NCBI RefSeq assembly: GCF_001885945.1
Contig: NZ_JXKQ01000001.1
Coordinates: 62,001 to 126,000 of the forward strand
Direction of reading: 5' to 3'
DNA from: Enterococcus hermanniensis
GTDB lineage: Bacteria > Bacillota > Bacilli > Lactobacillales > Enterococcaceae
Length of the DNA stretch: 64,000 nt
Shown here: positions 25,398 through 36,168 of the stretch, piece by piece
How the letters are laid out: every line of letters starts with the position of its first letter
Numbering within the stretch: position 1 is the first letter of the stretch
The notes under the pieces: generated by a model
What the model was told of the DNA's origin: nothing
The model's database searches: none
The model's input: only the letters and a program-made list of their open reading frames with translations
Made by a program: the position numbers and the translations under genes

Positions 25398-26801
25398 TCA
25401 GTCTTCGATCGAAATATATTGCTTCAAAAACAAATGAATGTAACGTTTCATTCGCTGATTTTCTACTCTTGGGTTCTTTTTATAAATCCCTATTTTTTCA
25501 AGTTGCTTAGTAAACTTCGGTTGAGATAGTTCTTTGAGGTTTTCCCTGAAACAAAAATTTCTATATTCTTCGTATATCATTTTAGAAGAATCTCCCTCAC
25601 TTGATTCCATGTCAACCTCGCACACTTCTTCAATGAACCTCATGATATGATTCGATTCTTTCAACCATTTATCTTTCGCTTGATTCATCTTGTCTGATAC
25701 AGTCAGTTCTTTGCGGTCTAGCGCTTCTTTAAACATCCTTATGCAATAGGTGGCGAATAGTGGGATCTCTTTCTCAATGGCCTTCAAATCGTGTTTAGTT
25801 TTAAAACTTTCGTCTATCACGCAATCAAAAGGAACTACATATAAGCGCCTCTCAAAACCGTGTGTGAAGTCATTGAACGCTGGCAACTCGTTGGCTGAAA
25901 ATATCAACTTCGCAAAATTCACAAACATAAAGTGATCTTTTCCTTTAAACTCAGCAGATAAACGATCCCCACCAGTGAGGGCTTTGAGTAGCCCTGTTGA
26001 CTTGAGAAACTCGGAATCAACATCCGCAAACAGATTGGCTTCTTTCTGAAATAGGTTGGCACCAGCAAAACGATTCTGTTTGTTCCCTAATTCTTGAAGC
26101 GTCATATTGCTGGTATTGTCCTTACCGATGACTTTTGTTAGAAAATCTAAGAAAGTGGATTTACCATTCTCGCCGCTCCCTTGCAAAATCGTTATGGTTT
26201 GAAAAGGTGCATAACTTCGATAGAAACAGTATCCTATGATTTCCATTAAATGCTGTGCGCTTTTTTCATCACCAGTCAAATCTCGCAGCCATTCGATTGC
26301 CTTCTCTGGCTTCAAATTTGATTTCGGATCTACAACATAATCATGACTTTGAAGAATATAGTCTTTAGTATCGTGCGGTTTCAGTTCACCAGTTTTTATG
26401 TTGTAAGTTCCGTTTTTAAAATTGGCCAGATACGGCTTGCTATTGTTAAAAGGATTTTCTTTCATAGCCGGGTCAAAAATCTTAATCATGATGAACTTTT
26501 TTGTTTCGCCTAGTTTTTGCTGGCTCCACTTATTGAAAGATTCCAATTTGTCAGTGATATAACCGTCTAAAAAGTCGCTTAAACTATCAATTCGCCATGA
26601 TCCTGTTTTTTTATCAAACCTCGCACCGTAGAGCAAACCATTTGTTCGGATCATTGGTATCTCGTTCATAATTTCATAACCTAACTTAGAAGCATTTACT
26701 TTAGTGTTTCCTTTTTCATCTGTGTAAATCCAATAAGGCAGTTTCTTTTCTTCGCCAATCTTCTTTTTTTGTAATTCTTGTAACTCAATAATTTCACTCA
26801 A
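25398..26801 (-). CDS. Phage/plasmid SF3 helicase (D5/P4-type primase C-terminal family)
   Basis: A 467-residue replication initiator/helicase. Walker A is GSGENGKSTFLDFL near residue 206; the B' and C regions include LFADVDSEFLKSTGLLKALT and KLIFSANELPAFND, with the arginine segment GFERRLYVVPF. The D5_N-like part (DKLESFNKWSQQK, then YILQSHDYVVDP) precedes it. It probably recognises the iterons just downstream and unwinds them. The start is a TTG that overlaps the TGA of the primase gene, with GGGAG close by, so expression is coupled and low. C-terminal residues form a winged helix (LSQPKFTKQLEKIGI). Confidence 0.9.
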   Translation of the reverse strand: MSEIIELQELQKKKIGEEKKLPYWIYTDEKGNTKVNASKLGYEIMNEIPMIRTNGLLYGARFDKKTGSWRIDSLSDFLDGYITDKLESFNKWSQQKLGETKKFIMIKIFDPAMKENPFNNSKPYLANFKNGTYNIKTGELKPHDTKDYILQSHDYVVDPKSNLKPEKAIEWLRDLTGDEKSAQHLMEIIGYCFYRSYAPFQTITILQGSGENGKSTFLDFLTKVIGKDNTSNMTLQELGNKQNRFAGANLFQKEANLFADVDSEFLKSTGLLKALTGGDRLSAEFKGKDHFMFVNFAKLIFSANELPAFNDFTHGFERRLYVVPFDCVIDESFKTKHDLKAIEKEIPLFATYCIRMFKEALDRKELTVSDKMNQAKDKWLKESNHIMRFIEEVCEVDMESSEGDSSKMIYEEYRNFCFRENLKELSQPKFTKQLEKIGIYKKNPRVENQRMKRYIHLFLKQYISIED

Positions 26802-27703
26802 TTGGCTCCCAACTCCTTTTTCGCTATCGAATAGAATGTTTCCTCCACTTCTTTTTCGGATAGTGGTTCTGTAAAATATTGATTGGCGACTTTAACTAAT
26901 TCGAATACTGCCTTTACATCTACTGCTCTTGCCAACAATCCCCCTGTGATTTGTGCAATGCGATTATTGCGATTTCCCTCTTCACATCCGCACACAATGC
27001 TTTCGAAAAGTTCAGTAGTTGTATTCCTATATCTTGACCCGCCTTTTTTGAATTGGCTTGTGTTTTTGTACAATTTTCTTGAAGTTACGCCTCCCGTGTC
27101 TTGCTTGTAGTCTTTCAGCCAACGTTTTGCGGCATCTAAGCCATCAGATATGGGAAATAATTTTTCTCCGCCATGGACAATAATTTGTTCTTGCTTAGAA
27201 TATTGTGTCAACACTGGTAGTAACTGTATTTGCGACCAGGTAAGGTTTGACTGATCCGCATTGTGGATAATGCCATTCAGTATTTTATTTGAAAAAAAGT
27301 AAATCAGTAGCTTGTACTCTTGTTCATTCACTGGTTTATCCAGTGGAATAACTAACCGATAGCGTACGCCTTTTAACCCATGACTAACACTTGGATAAAG
27401 AACATAAGCAAACTTGGCTAGTTTTTGTTTGATGGCAGCTATCAAATCAATTTCAGATACGGTCACATCATCTAAATCTAAAATTAGGCAATCTCGATTG
27501 ATTAAATTTTCATTTTTTCGTATCAAAGCCTTCATTTCACCAGCTATGAACCCATCAATTACAATCGTTTTTAATTTCTTCTGTTCTTCAGGATTATCAG
27601 AAACATTAACTTTAATCGGTGTATATTCTGAAAAAAATTGAATAATACTTTTATCTATTGGTGGTTCCATAATGGATGGCCGCACTTTACCTATATAAAT
27701 CAT
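26798..27703 (-). CDS. Archaeo-eukaryotic-type primase (prim-pol) domain protein
   Basis: A 301-residue protein. The D-x-D motif is in CLILDLDDVTVSEID near residue 68. YVLYPSVSHGLKGVRYRLVIPL near 105-125 holds the catalytic S/H and R. NLTWSQIQLLPVLTQYS is the third motif. The C-terminal part (RIAQITGGLLARAVDVKAVF, LSEKEVEETFYSIAKKE) is a PriCT-like helical domain. It makes the primer for the SF3 helicase. I start it at ATG 27703 (ATGA overlap with the upstream gene), because the longer reading crosses that gene without a site. Confidence 0.82.
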   Translation of the reverse strand: MIYIGKVRPSIMEPPIDKSIIQFFSEYTPIKVNVSDNPEEQKKLKTIVIDGFIAGEMKALIRKNENLINRDCLILDLDDVTVSEIDLIAAIKQKLAKFAYVLYPSVSHGLKGVRYRLVIPLDKPVNEQEYKLLIYFFSNKILNGIIHNADQSNLTWSQIQLLPVLTQYSKQEQIIVHGGEKLFPISDGLDAAKRWLKDYKQDTGGVTSRKLYKNTSQFKKGGSRYRNTTTELFESIVCGCEEGNRNNRIAQITGGLLARAVDVKAVFELVKVANQYFTEPLSEKEVEETFYSIAKKELGAN

Positions 27704-28056
27704 TGCGTCACTTCCCCATATAGTTCTTTTAACAACGCATCCCTTACAAAAACTTGCCCTTTGCCTTTGTTTTGGTAAAAGCCCCAAATATTGTAAACCT
27801 TAGCACTAGCGCAAGCATGGTCCATATTTTTTTTATATTTATCAACTAGCGCTTGTTTTAAATCATGGACTTCTTTATCAAGTAATTTTTTTTCGGCGTT
27901 TTCTGCTAAAATATATAAAACTTGCTGAAGGTTATCGCAACTTTTTCCAAACCACACACGCCCTTTTTGCGTGTTCACTTCTTCAATAGCTTGCTGAATA
28001 TCTTCCAAACTAAAAGAATCTAATGTTTTAAGTACATCCGATTTTAAAATATCCAT
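27700..28056 (-). CDS. Hypothetical protein upstream of the primase
   Basis: A 118-residue soluble protein (LKTLDSFSLEDIQQAIEEVN, KGRVWFGKSCDNLQQVLYIL, KNMDHACASAKVYNIWGFYQ). I do not recognise it. GGAGG lies 9 bases before the ATG; the start shares bases with the stop of the small membrane protein, and the end overlaps the primase ATG. This conserved coupling to primase suggests a replication accessory role, but that is only inference. Confidence 0.6.
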   Translation of the reverse strand: MDILKSDVLKTLDSFSLEDIQQAIEEVNTQKGRVWFGKSCDNLQQVLYILAENAEKKLLDKEVHDLKQALVDKYKKNMDHACASAKVYNIWGFYQNKGKGQVFVRDALLKELYGEVTQ

Positions 28057-28211
28057 TATTCCATGCCTCCAAATTTGTTTTTATAATCGTATTCATCAAA
28101 TTCGATTACAAGTGCCGCAACGATCGGTAGCGCAATGAGTGCCTTCACCATTGAAGGAAGTGCTGACACCGTGACACATAGCACAATGATTAATTTTAAT
28201 TTTCTGTTCAT
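28056..28211 (-). CDS. Small membrane protein (51 residues)
   Basis: Read directly from sequence: MNRKLKLIIVLCVTVSALPS, MVKALIALPIVAALVIEF, then a charged tail DEYDYKNKFGGME. Two hydrophobic stretches give one or two membrane segments. GGGAG lies about 10 bases before the ATG, and the stop (TAA) overlaps the next start (TAATG), which is strong evidence of use. It lies immediately downstream of the branched hairpin at 28244-28336. Function unknown; small membrane proteins in such places can act in exclusion or holin-like roles. Confidence 0.6.
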   Translation of the reverse strand: MNRKLKLIIVLCVTVSALPSMVKALIALPIVAALVIEFDEYDYKNKFGGME

Positions 28212-28243
28212 TTTTCTTTATCTCCCATCCATTTATTGATATA

Positions 28244-28336
28244 ATGGAGAAAAGAATAATAGGAAATATCCTATCGTGTAGCCATTTGCTGATTCCGTCA
28301 AGAATCTTTACAGCAAGGGCTTTTTCTTTTCTCCAT
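28244..28336. ncRNA. Three-way-junction RNA or leader element
   Basis: Perfect 13-bp outer stem ATGGAGAAAAGAA (28244-28256) with TTCTTTTCTCCAT (28324-28336). Inside are two hairpins: ATAGGA-AATA-TCCTAT (28259-28274), and AGCC-TTGCTG (28280-28291) with CAGCAA-GGCT (28311-28321). This is more structure than a terminator needs. It lies between two minus-strand genes, ahead of the small membrane protein, whose ribosome site is about 20 bases beyond. It could be a regulatory leader or a processed RNA. Confidence 0.55.
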
Positions 28337-28347
28337 CCATAGTTTTT

Positions 28348-28653
28348 TTACTCCAAGTCAATACCTAACAACATAGCCAACAAATCAATTTCACGATATA
28401 AAATATCTTGATACTCATTATTCAGAGTTAGGTTTTCCTCTATTTCTGCGGTTGCAAGTTCGTTCAAACTTTTCACAACAGAAGTAACCGTTGGCTCTTC
28501 AGGTACCAAGCCTTGACACTCCATTTGTTCGTGCAAGGAATTATAAACATCAGTTAAACTTTGCCCCTCGATATTTGCTAATTCTGCCGCTGCTTCCTTT
28601 GAAATGACTTCTCGTAAAGCTTTTTCGACTGCTTGATTTTGTGTGATTTCCAT
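28348..28653 (-). CDS. Hypothetical early-region protein
   Basis: A 101-residue acidic helical protein (MEITQNQAVEKALREVISKE; SVVKSLNELATAEIEENLTL; YREIDLLAMLLGIDLE). I do not recognise it. AGGAGG lies 7 bases before the ATG at 28653. It follows the excisionase-like gene and precedes the branched hairpin. Confidence 0.6.
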   Translation of the reverse strand: MEITQNQAVEKALREVISKEAAAELANIEGQSLTDVYNSLHEQMECQGLVPEEPTVTSVVKSLNELATAEIEENLTLNNEYQDILYREIDLLAMLLGIDLE

Positions 28654-28710
28654 TGTTATTCCTCCTATATCAAACCCTTTGCGACTACACTTGACTAACT
28701 TGTCTCCCAT

Positions 28711-28721
28711 TTGCCCCCAGC
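28711..28721 (+). repeat. Putative integrase arm-type site, copy 2
   Basis: TTGCCCCCAGC in the short gap between the excisionase-like gene and the next gene. Identical to 18317-18327 (inverted) and 30216-30226. Confidence 0.5.
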
Positions 28722-28727
28722 GATTAA

Positions 28728-29000
28728 TTAAATTTCAAATTGCGTCATCCATTCATCAACCTTTTTCCGATTACAGCGCTTCGTTTGATTGATCACAGAA
28801 ACTGGAAAATCCAGCTCTTTAATGAATTTAGATAGATTGGATCGTGATACTTGTAGATAATCACAAGTCGTTTCTAAGTCCATCCATTCTGGGAAAATCC
28901 GTTTCTCCGCTTCACGCTGCTTTATTTCCTTCTCTACGCGATTAGCAACTTCTTCAAAACGCTCTTCGAATACGGGAGTCAAATCTACTTCTAACTTCAT
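28728..29000 (-). CDS. Excisionase-like HTH protein
   Basis: A 90-residue protein. After a charged N-terminal helix it has the excisionase/MerR-type winged helix: PEWMDLETTCDYLQVSRSNL, then SKFIKELDFPVSVI and CNRKKVDEWMTQF. Proteins of this type bend DNA at attachment sites or regulate early genes. Start at ATG 29000, which shares an A with the upstream stop (TGATG) and has AAGGTG upstream. Its place, second after the divergent repressor region, is that of xis in SaPI-like islands. Confidence 0.65.
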   Translation of the reverse strand: MKLEVDLTPVFEERFEEVANRVEKEIKQREAEKRIFPEWMDLETTCDYLQVSRSNLSKFIKELDFPVSVINQTKRCNRKKVDEWMTQFEI

Positions 29001-29185
29001 CAACATTCACCTTCTTTTTTTAAATCATTAATTGCAGTAATAACTTTCAATCTTCGTTCTTCATTTAGTGGCGTTCTTAACCACACTGAAAAACGACTAT
29101 CAGAAATTCCGATTTTATCTGCCACTTGCCAATTTTTTAATCTTTCTGTGTAAATCAGTTCTCTTAAATCTTTATTCGCTTTCAT
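29000..29185 (-). CDS. Cro/Str-like HTH protein
   Basis: A 61-residue helix-turn-helix protein (DLRELIYTERLKNWQVADKI, GISDSRFSVWLRTPL). AAAGGAG lies 6 bases before the ATG. It is the first leftward gene facing the repressor, so by position it is the Cro- or Str-like partner that sets the lytic/excision switch. Confidence 0.7.
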   Translation of the reverse strand: MKANKDLRELIYTERLKNWQVADKIGISDSRFSVWLRTPLNEERRLKVITAINDLKKEGEC

Positions 29186-29253
29186 CTAATTCTCCTTTCT
29201 CACAAAAACAATATTTGCTATATTGCAATAATATTACTTATTCATCCTGGTGT

Positions 29254-29285
29254 CAACAATAAAAACAATATTATTTTTATTGTTG
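29254..29285. promoter_or_regulatory. Operator palindrome in the divergent switch region
   Basis: CAACAATAAAAA (29254-29265) and TTTTTATTGTTG (29274-29285) are perfect 12-bp arms with an 8-base spacer. The word TTGCTATATT occurs on both sides (near 29214 and 29283). The plus-strand repressor -10 (TATAAT) is at 29311-29316. Probably the repressor binding region. Confidence 0.65.
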
Positions 29286-29340
29286 CTATATTTGCTATTT
29301 TTTGGTACTTTATAATAAATACACTAATGGAGGGAAAAAG

Positions 29341-30201
29341 ATGAATGAAGAAATTGATTTTGAAAGCGAAGCTTGGTTACAACTCTCATTTGGAGAAGCT
29401 TTAAGAAAAATTAGATATAACGAGGAAATGACAACAACCGAATTATCAAAAAAAGCAAATATTTCGCAACCATATATTTCGCAATTAGAAAATGATGTAC
29501 GACTTCCTAGCGAAAAAATTATCCGTAAACTTTCTATTGCTTTAGCTAAGGGAAAAGATGTATTTGACGGCTTTTATGATTCTGAAAATCCTTATAGAGA
29601 CAAATATTTAGATGAATTTGTTGTCGAAAAACGTACAGACCAGTTTTTTAACCTTTTATCTAAAATAAAAAAAGAGAATGCCAAATCTACTTTAGAAAAT
29701 AAAAAAAATGCTTACTCTTATAGTTCAAGTAATGAGATAATTGATTTTGGCAAATTCAAACTACCTTCTGATTTATTTGATTTCATTATTAATAAAAATA
29801 ATATTCCAATTGACAATGTTCCAGAACTCTTCTCTGAAGACGAGATTATTTTAGACGACAAAAACTTATACAAACTTGTAGAAAATTATTCTGATAAAGA
29901 TGTAAAATTACTTTCGATTCGCTTATCCGGAAATATATTAGAACAACTTTTAATACATTATCGTTTATGTGAAATATTTGCGATCAAGAGTGATATTTCT
30001 AAACTTTCATCTGATGATAAATACTTTTACTTATCTGCTTTACGTCAAGAGTATTATTACAAAAAAGTCACTGAAAAAACCATTCGCATTAATACCCAAG
30101 AAGATTTATTTGACGGTGAAACAATCGTAGTGAATGGTAAGACTTTAAATGAAGATGATAAAACGTTACTTCTAAATATTATCAATAGATTAGCCGACTA
30201 A
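29341..30201 (+). CDS. CI/Stl-like XRE repressor
   Basis: A 286-residue regulator. The N-terminal HTH_XRE is FGEALRKIRYNEEMTTTELS then KKANISQPYISQLENDVRLP. The long C-terminal part is acidic and has no visible LexA-type Ser-Lys protease (no A-G self-cleavage motif stands out). This favours an Stl-like repressor released by a helper-phage protein rather than by RecA. Start at ATG 29341 after GGAGGG. It precedes the integrase on the same strand, as stl precedes int in SaPIs. Confidence 0.82.
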   Translation: MNEEIDFESEAWLQLSFGEALRKIRYNEEMTTTELSKKANISQPYISQLENDVRLPSEKIIRKLSIALAKGKDVFDGFYDSENPYRDKYLDEFVVEKRTDQFFNLLSKIKKENAKSTLENKKNAYSYSSSNEIIDFGKFKLPSDLFDFIINKNNIPIDNVPELFSEDEIILDDKNLYKLVENYSDKDVKLLSIRLSGNILEQLLIHYRLCEIFAIKSDISKLSSDDKYFYLSALRQEYYYKKVTEKTIRINTQEDLFDGETIVVNGKTLNEDDKTLLLNIINRLAD

Positions 30202-30215
30202 CTAACCTCCACCAC

Positions 30216-30226
30216 TTGCCCCCAGC
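30216..30226 (+). repeat. Putative integrase arm-type site, copy 3
   Basis: TTGCCCCCAGC, 20 bases before the integrase start. Same 11 bases as at 28711 and, inverted, at 18317. Confidence 0.5.
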
Positions 30227-30246
30227 AGTACCAGGAGGGAATAATA

Positions 30247-31398
30247 TTGGCAAAATTTGAACAATACAAAGATAAAAACAATAAGAGAAAATGGTTATTC
30301 AGTGGATATGTTGCTACTGATCCTATTACAGAAAAAAAGATTGTCACCACTCGTAAGGGTTTTGACACCAAGGCAGAAGCAAGTCTTGAGTTTGATAAAT
30401 TGAAAGCAAGCATTCTAAAAGGTTCTAAAAAGAAGCGTACAATCACATTCCAAGAGCTGTATGACGATTGGTTGGAACAACACCGCAAAAGTGTTAAATC
30501 TTCTACAGTAGCCACCAATAGACGGTTTATTGAAGGTCATGTATTGCCAAAATTCGGCAAGTTAAAACTAGACCAAATAACCGTTTCTTTTTGTCAAAAA
30601 TGTGTGAATGAATGGCACGACAAATACAAGCAATATCACTATATAAGACGTGCTACTGCTCAGGTCATGAATTATGGCGTATCTATGGAATTAATGGAAA
30701 GTAACCCCATGAAAAAGACGATTCTTCCACGCAAAAAAGAAGAGGAAAAGAAACCTAACTTTTATAGTAAAGATGAATTACACGAGTTTATGACATTCGT
30801 TAAAACACTTGATAACTATAAATATTATGCTTTTTTCCGTTTACTTGCTATTACTGGCATGCGTAAATCAGAAGCGTTAGGGCTGTATATTAAAGACTTG
30901 AACATATTCAACAAAACACTAACAATCGGTAAAACAATAGCCATTGATGAATACGATCAAGTTGTTTTACAGACCCCTAAAACAAAAAATTCATACCGCA
31001 CCATCAGCTTAGATGATGAAACGATACGAATTTTACAAAAATGGTTCAGTATTCAAAAAGAAGATTACTTCAAACTCGGATTTAATACGTCAAAAGCAAA
31101 ACAACTCATGTTTAGCAATATGAGTAACGATTTATATTATCCACAAGTAGTAAACGATTGGCTTGATTGGATTTATGACAAAGCAGAAAAAGAAGGCCTA
31201 ACTTTAAAAAGAATAAGTCCTCATGGTTTCCGACATACTGCTTGTTCGCTTATGTTTGAAGCTGGCGCAACGATTAATGAGGTTCAGAAGCGCTTAGGTC
31301 ATAAGGATGTAAAGACTACCATGAACATTTATAGCCACGTTACACCGCAACAAGCAGAAAACACCAGTCAGAAGTTAGCAAACTATTTAGGTTTCTGA
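30247..31398 (+). CDS. int: Tyrosine-recombinase integrase
   Basis: A 383-residue site-specific recombinase. The N-terminal arm-binding domain (AKFEQYKDKNNKRKWLFSGY) is followed by a SAM-like core-binding domain (ITFQELYDDWLEQHRKSVK). The catalytic domain has the first Arg in AITGMRKSEALGL, H-x-x-R in SPHGFRHTACSL, His in KRLGHKDVKTT and the nucleophile Tyr in MNIYSHVTPQQ. The start is TTG at 30247, 7 bases after AGGAGGG. The stop codon touches attR at 31398, as expected for an integrase beside its site. Confidence 0.95.
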   Translation: MAKFEQYKDKNNKRKWLFSGYVATDPITEKKIVTTRKGFDTKAEASLEFDKLKASILKGSKKKRTITFQELYDDWLEQHRKSVKSSTVATNRRFIEGHVLPKFGKLKLDQITVSFCQKCVNEWHDKYKQYHYIRRATAQVMNYGVSMELMESNPMKKTILPRKKEEEKKPNFYSKDELHEFMTFVKTLDNYKYYAFFRLLAITGMRKSEALGLYIKDLNIFNKTLTIGKTIAIDEYDQVVLQTPKTKNSYRTISLDDETIRILQKWFSIQKEDYFKLGFNTSKAKQLMFSNMSNDLYYPQVVNDWLDWIYDKAEKEGLTLKRISPHGFRHTACSLMFEAGATINEVQKRLGHKDVKTTMNIYSHVTPQQAENTSQKLANYLGF

Positions 31399-31414
31399 CA
31401 AATAGATAGTTTTT
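31398..31414. repeat. attR, 17-bp direct repeat
   Basis: ACAAATAGATAGTTTTT, identical to 18286-18302. It lies between the integrase stop and the sufB terminator, so the target was the intergenic space downstream of the suf operon. Confidence 0.88.
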
Positions 31415-31443
31415 CGGATAGTATTTATGAGATTGAAGGCAAA

Positions 31444-31482
31444 TAAAAAGCCAAGAACGCTATAATATCAACGTTCTTAGCC
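31444..31482 (-). terminator. Terminator of the suf operon
   Basis: Ten-base stem (AAGAACG core, one G-U) with a 12-base loop, then TTTTTATTT on the minus strand, just past the sufB stop. Confidence 0.8.
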
Positions 31483-31494
31483 TATAGTTAGGTT

Positions 31495-32889
31495 TTAACC
31501 TACACTGCCTTCCATTTCGTACTGGATCAAGCGGTTTAATTCGACTGCGTATTCCATTGGTAGTTCTTTAGTGAATGGTTCGACGAAGCCCATGACAATC
31601 ATTTCAGTCGCTTCTTGTTCGGAGATACCGCGACTCATTAGATAGTACAATTGTTCTTCGGAGATTTTTGAGACTTTCGCTTCATGCTCCAGCGAAACAT
31701 TGCCATTTAAGATCTCATTGTATGGAATCGTATCGGAACTTGATTGGTCATCCATGATGATCGTATCGCACTCGATATGGCTGAATGAACCGGCACTATC
31801 ACGACCGAAACGAACCGTTCCACGGTAATCCACGGCACCGCCATCTTTAGCGATTGATTTTGAAACGATCGTGCTAGAGGTATTCGGTGCATTATGGATC
31901 ATGCGAGCGCCATTATCTAAAACGATATTTTTACCGGCGACAGCAATTGATAACATCGTACCGCGAGCTCCGCGACCTTCCATATAAACACTTGGATATT
32001 TCATCGTAACTTTTGATCCTAAGTTGCCATCGACCCATTCCATCGTTGCGTTTTCTTGGGCTTGTCCACGTTTGGTTTCTAAACTATAAACGTTGTTCGA
32101 CCAGTTTTGGATGGTTGTATACCGGCAATAGCCATCTTTTTTCACGAAAACTTCTACGACTGCTGCATGTAGACTATCTGAAGAATACGTTGGTGCGGTA
32201 CATCCTTCGACATAGTTGATGCTGGCACCTTCGTCTACGATGATCAATGTCCGTTCAAATTGACCTGTATTGGCTGAATTGATACGGAAGTATGATTGGA
32301 TCGGAATATCGGTCTTCACACCTTTTGGTACATAGATGAAGGTTCCACCTGACCAAGCGGCTGAATTAAGGGCAGCTAATTTATTATCTGAAGGTGGCAC
32401 TAAAGTTCCGAAATATTCTTTGAACAATTCAGGGTATTCTTTTAGTGCTGAATCGGTATCGGTAAAGACGATGCCTAATTTTGTGAATTCGTCTTTCATG
32501 TTGTGGTAAACCACTTCTGATTCATATTGGGCTGAAGCACCGGCTAAGTATGCTCGTTCAGCTTCAGGGATTCCCAAGCGTTCGAAGGTTGTTTTGATTT
32601 CTTCTGGAACATCATCCCAATCACGTGCTGGTTTGTCACTTGAACGGATAAAGTAATTGATTTTATCGTAATCCAAACCAGATAAATCAGGGCCATAATC
32701 AGGCATCTCTAATTTACGGAATGTTTCTAAGGATTTCAAACGGAAATCCAACATCCATTCTGGTTCTCCTTTTGCGCGGGAGATTTCGCGGATGACTTCT
32801 TCCGATAGACCCTCACCAGTCGTAAAGACGGGTTCGACATCATCATGGAAGCCAAATTGATATTCTTCGATTTCTGGTACACTACTCAT
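31495..32889 (-). CDS. sufB: Fe-S cluster scaffold protein SufB
   Basis: Cytosolic subunit of the SufBCD scaffold that assembles Fe-S clusters. 464 residues, the standard length. Typical segments are [14 protein letters not shown] at the N-terminus, [40 protein letters not shown] (the Cys region used in assembly) and the conserved end [20 protein letters not shown]. Start at ATG 32889 because AAGGAG lies ahead. It is the last gene of sufCDSUB; a repetitive 290-base gap separates it from sufU. Confidence 0.96.
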   Translation of the reverse strand: MSSVPEIEEYQFGFHDDVEPVFTTGEGLSEEVIREISRAKGEPEWMLDFRLKSLETFRKLEMPDYGPDLSGLDYDKINYFIRSSDKPARDWDDVPEEIKTTFERLGIPEAERAYLAGASAQYESEVVYHNMKDEFTKLGIVFTDTDSALKEYPELFKEYFGTLVPPSDNKLAALNSAAWSGGTFIYVPKGVKTDIPIQSYFRINSANTGQFERTLIIVDEGASINYVEGCTAPTYSSDSLHAAVVEVFVKKDGYCRYTTIQNWSNNVYSLETKRGQAQENATMEWVDGNLGSKVTMKYPSVYMEGRGARGTMLSIAVAGKNIVLDNGARMIHNAPNTSSTIVSKSIAKDGGAVDYRGTVRFGRDSAGSFSHIECDTIIMDDQSSSDTIPYNEILNGNVSLEHEAKVSKISEEQLYYLMSRGISEQEATEMIVMGFVEPFTKELPMEYAVELNRLIQYEMEGSVG

Positions 32890-32900
32890 AGTATCCCGCT

Positions 32901-33179
32901 CCTTATTCCTATTTAAGTATTCATTTTTCAAAAGAACGAAAAATGAGTTTGATCTTCATGCCGTATATCACTCTGCTAAACAACTCTAGCTAGTAGAAAA
33001 CTGCAAAAAGCAGAGCTGACATCCTTATTCCTATTTAAGTATTCATTTTTCAAAAGAACGAAAAATGAGTTTGATCTTATCACTCTGCTAAACATTTTTA
33101 GCTTCTAGAAAACTGTGAAAAGCAGAGCTGACATCCTTATTCCTATTTAAGTATTCATTTTTCAAAAAAACGAAAAATG
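32901..33179. repeat. Tandem 112/122-bp repeats before sufB
   Basis: Three copies start with CCTTATTCCTATTTAAGTAT at 32901, 33023 and 33135; the third is partial (about 45 bases). Copy 1 has a 10-base insert (CATGCCGTAT) compared with copy 2. Each unit contains the hairpin CATTTTTC / GAAAAATG, and between copies lies CTCTGCT / AGCAGAG. The first copy includes the sufB ribosome site. On the minus strand one unit also encodes a 10-residue mini-frame (MSALLFAVFY) behind AATAAGG. Confidence 0.85.
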
Positions 33180-33185
33180 TTTTAT

Positions 33186-36155
<2,970 letters not shown>

Positions 36156-36168
36156 CTATCTTGCCCTC

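Larger units (their letters stand above)
18286..31414. mobile_element. Integrated phage satellite (PICI-like) or deleted prophage, 13.1 kb
   Basis: Bounded by 17-bp direct repeats and ending in a tyrosine integrase. Gene order from the right: integrase and CI/Stl-like repressor on plus; Cro-like, excisionase-like, small genes, AEP primase and SF3 helicase on minus; iteron origin; small regulatory/packaging-type genes; a tape-measure remnant; accessory genes next to the left repeat. This matches the Gram-positive phage-inducible island plan (int-stl / str-xis-pri-rep-ori-terS-accessory). It lacks portal, capsid, large terminase and lysis genes. The DNA looks more AT-rich than the flanking chromosome. 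A prophage that lost its late genes is the alternative. Confidence 0.85.

Noticed and set aside
32901-33179. Repeats with regular spacing that could suggest a CRISPR array
   Set aside because: Units are 112-122 bases, the 'spacers' are nearly identical to each other, there are only 2.4 copies and no cas genes are present.
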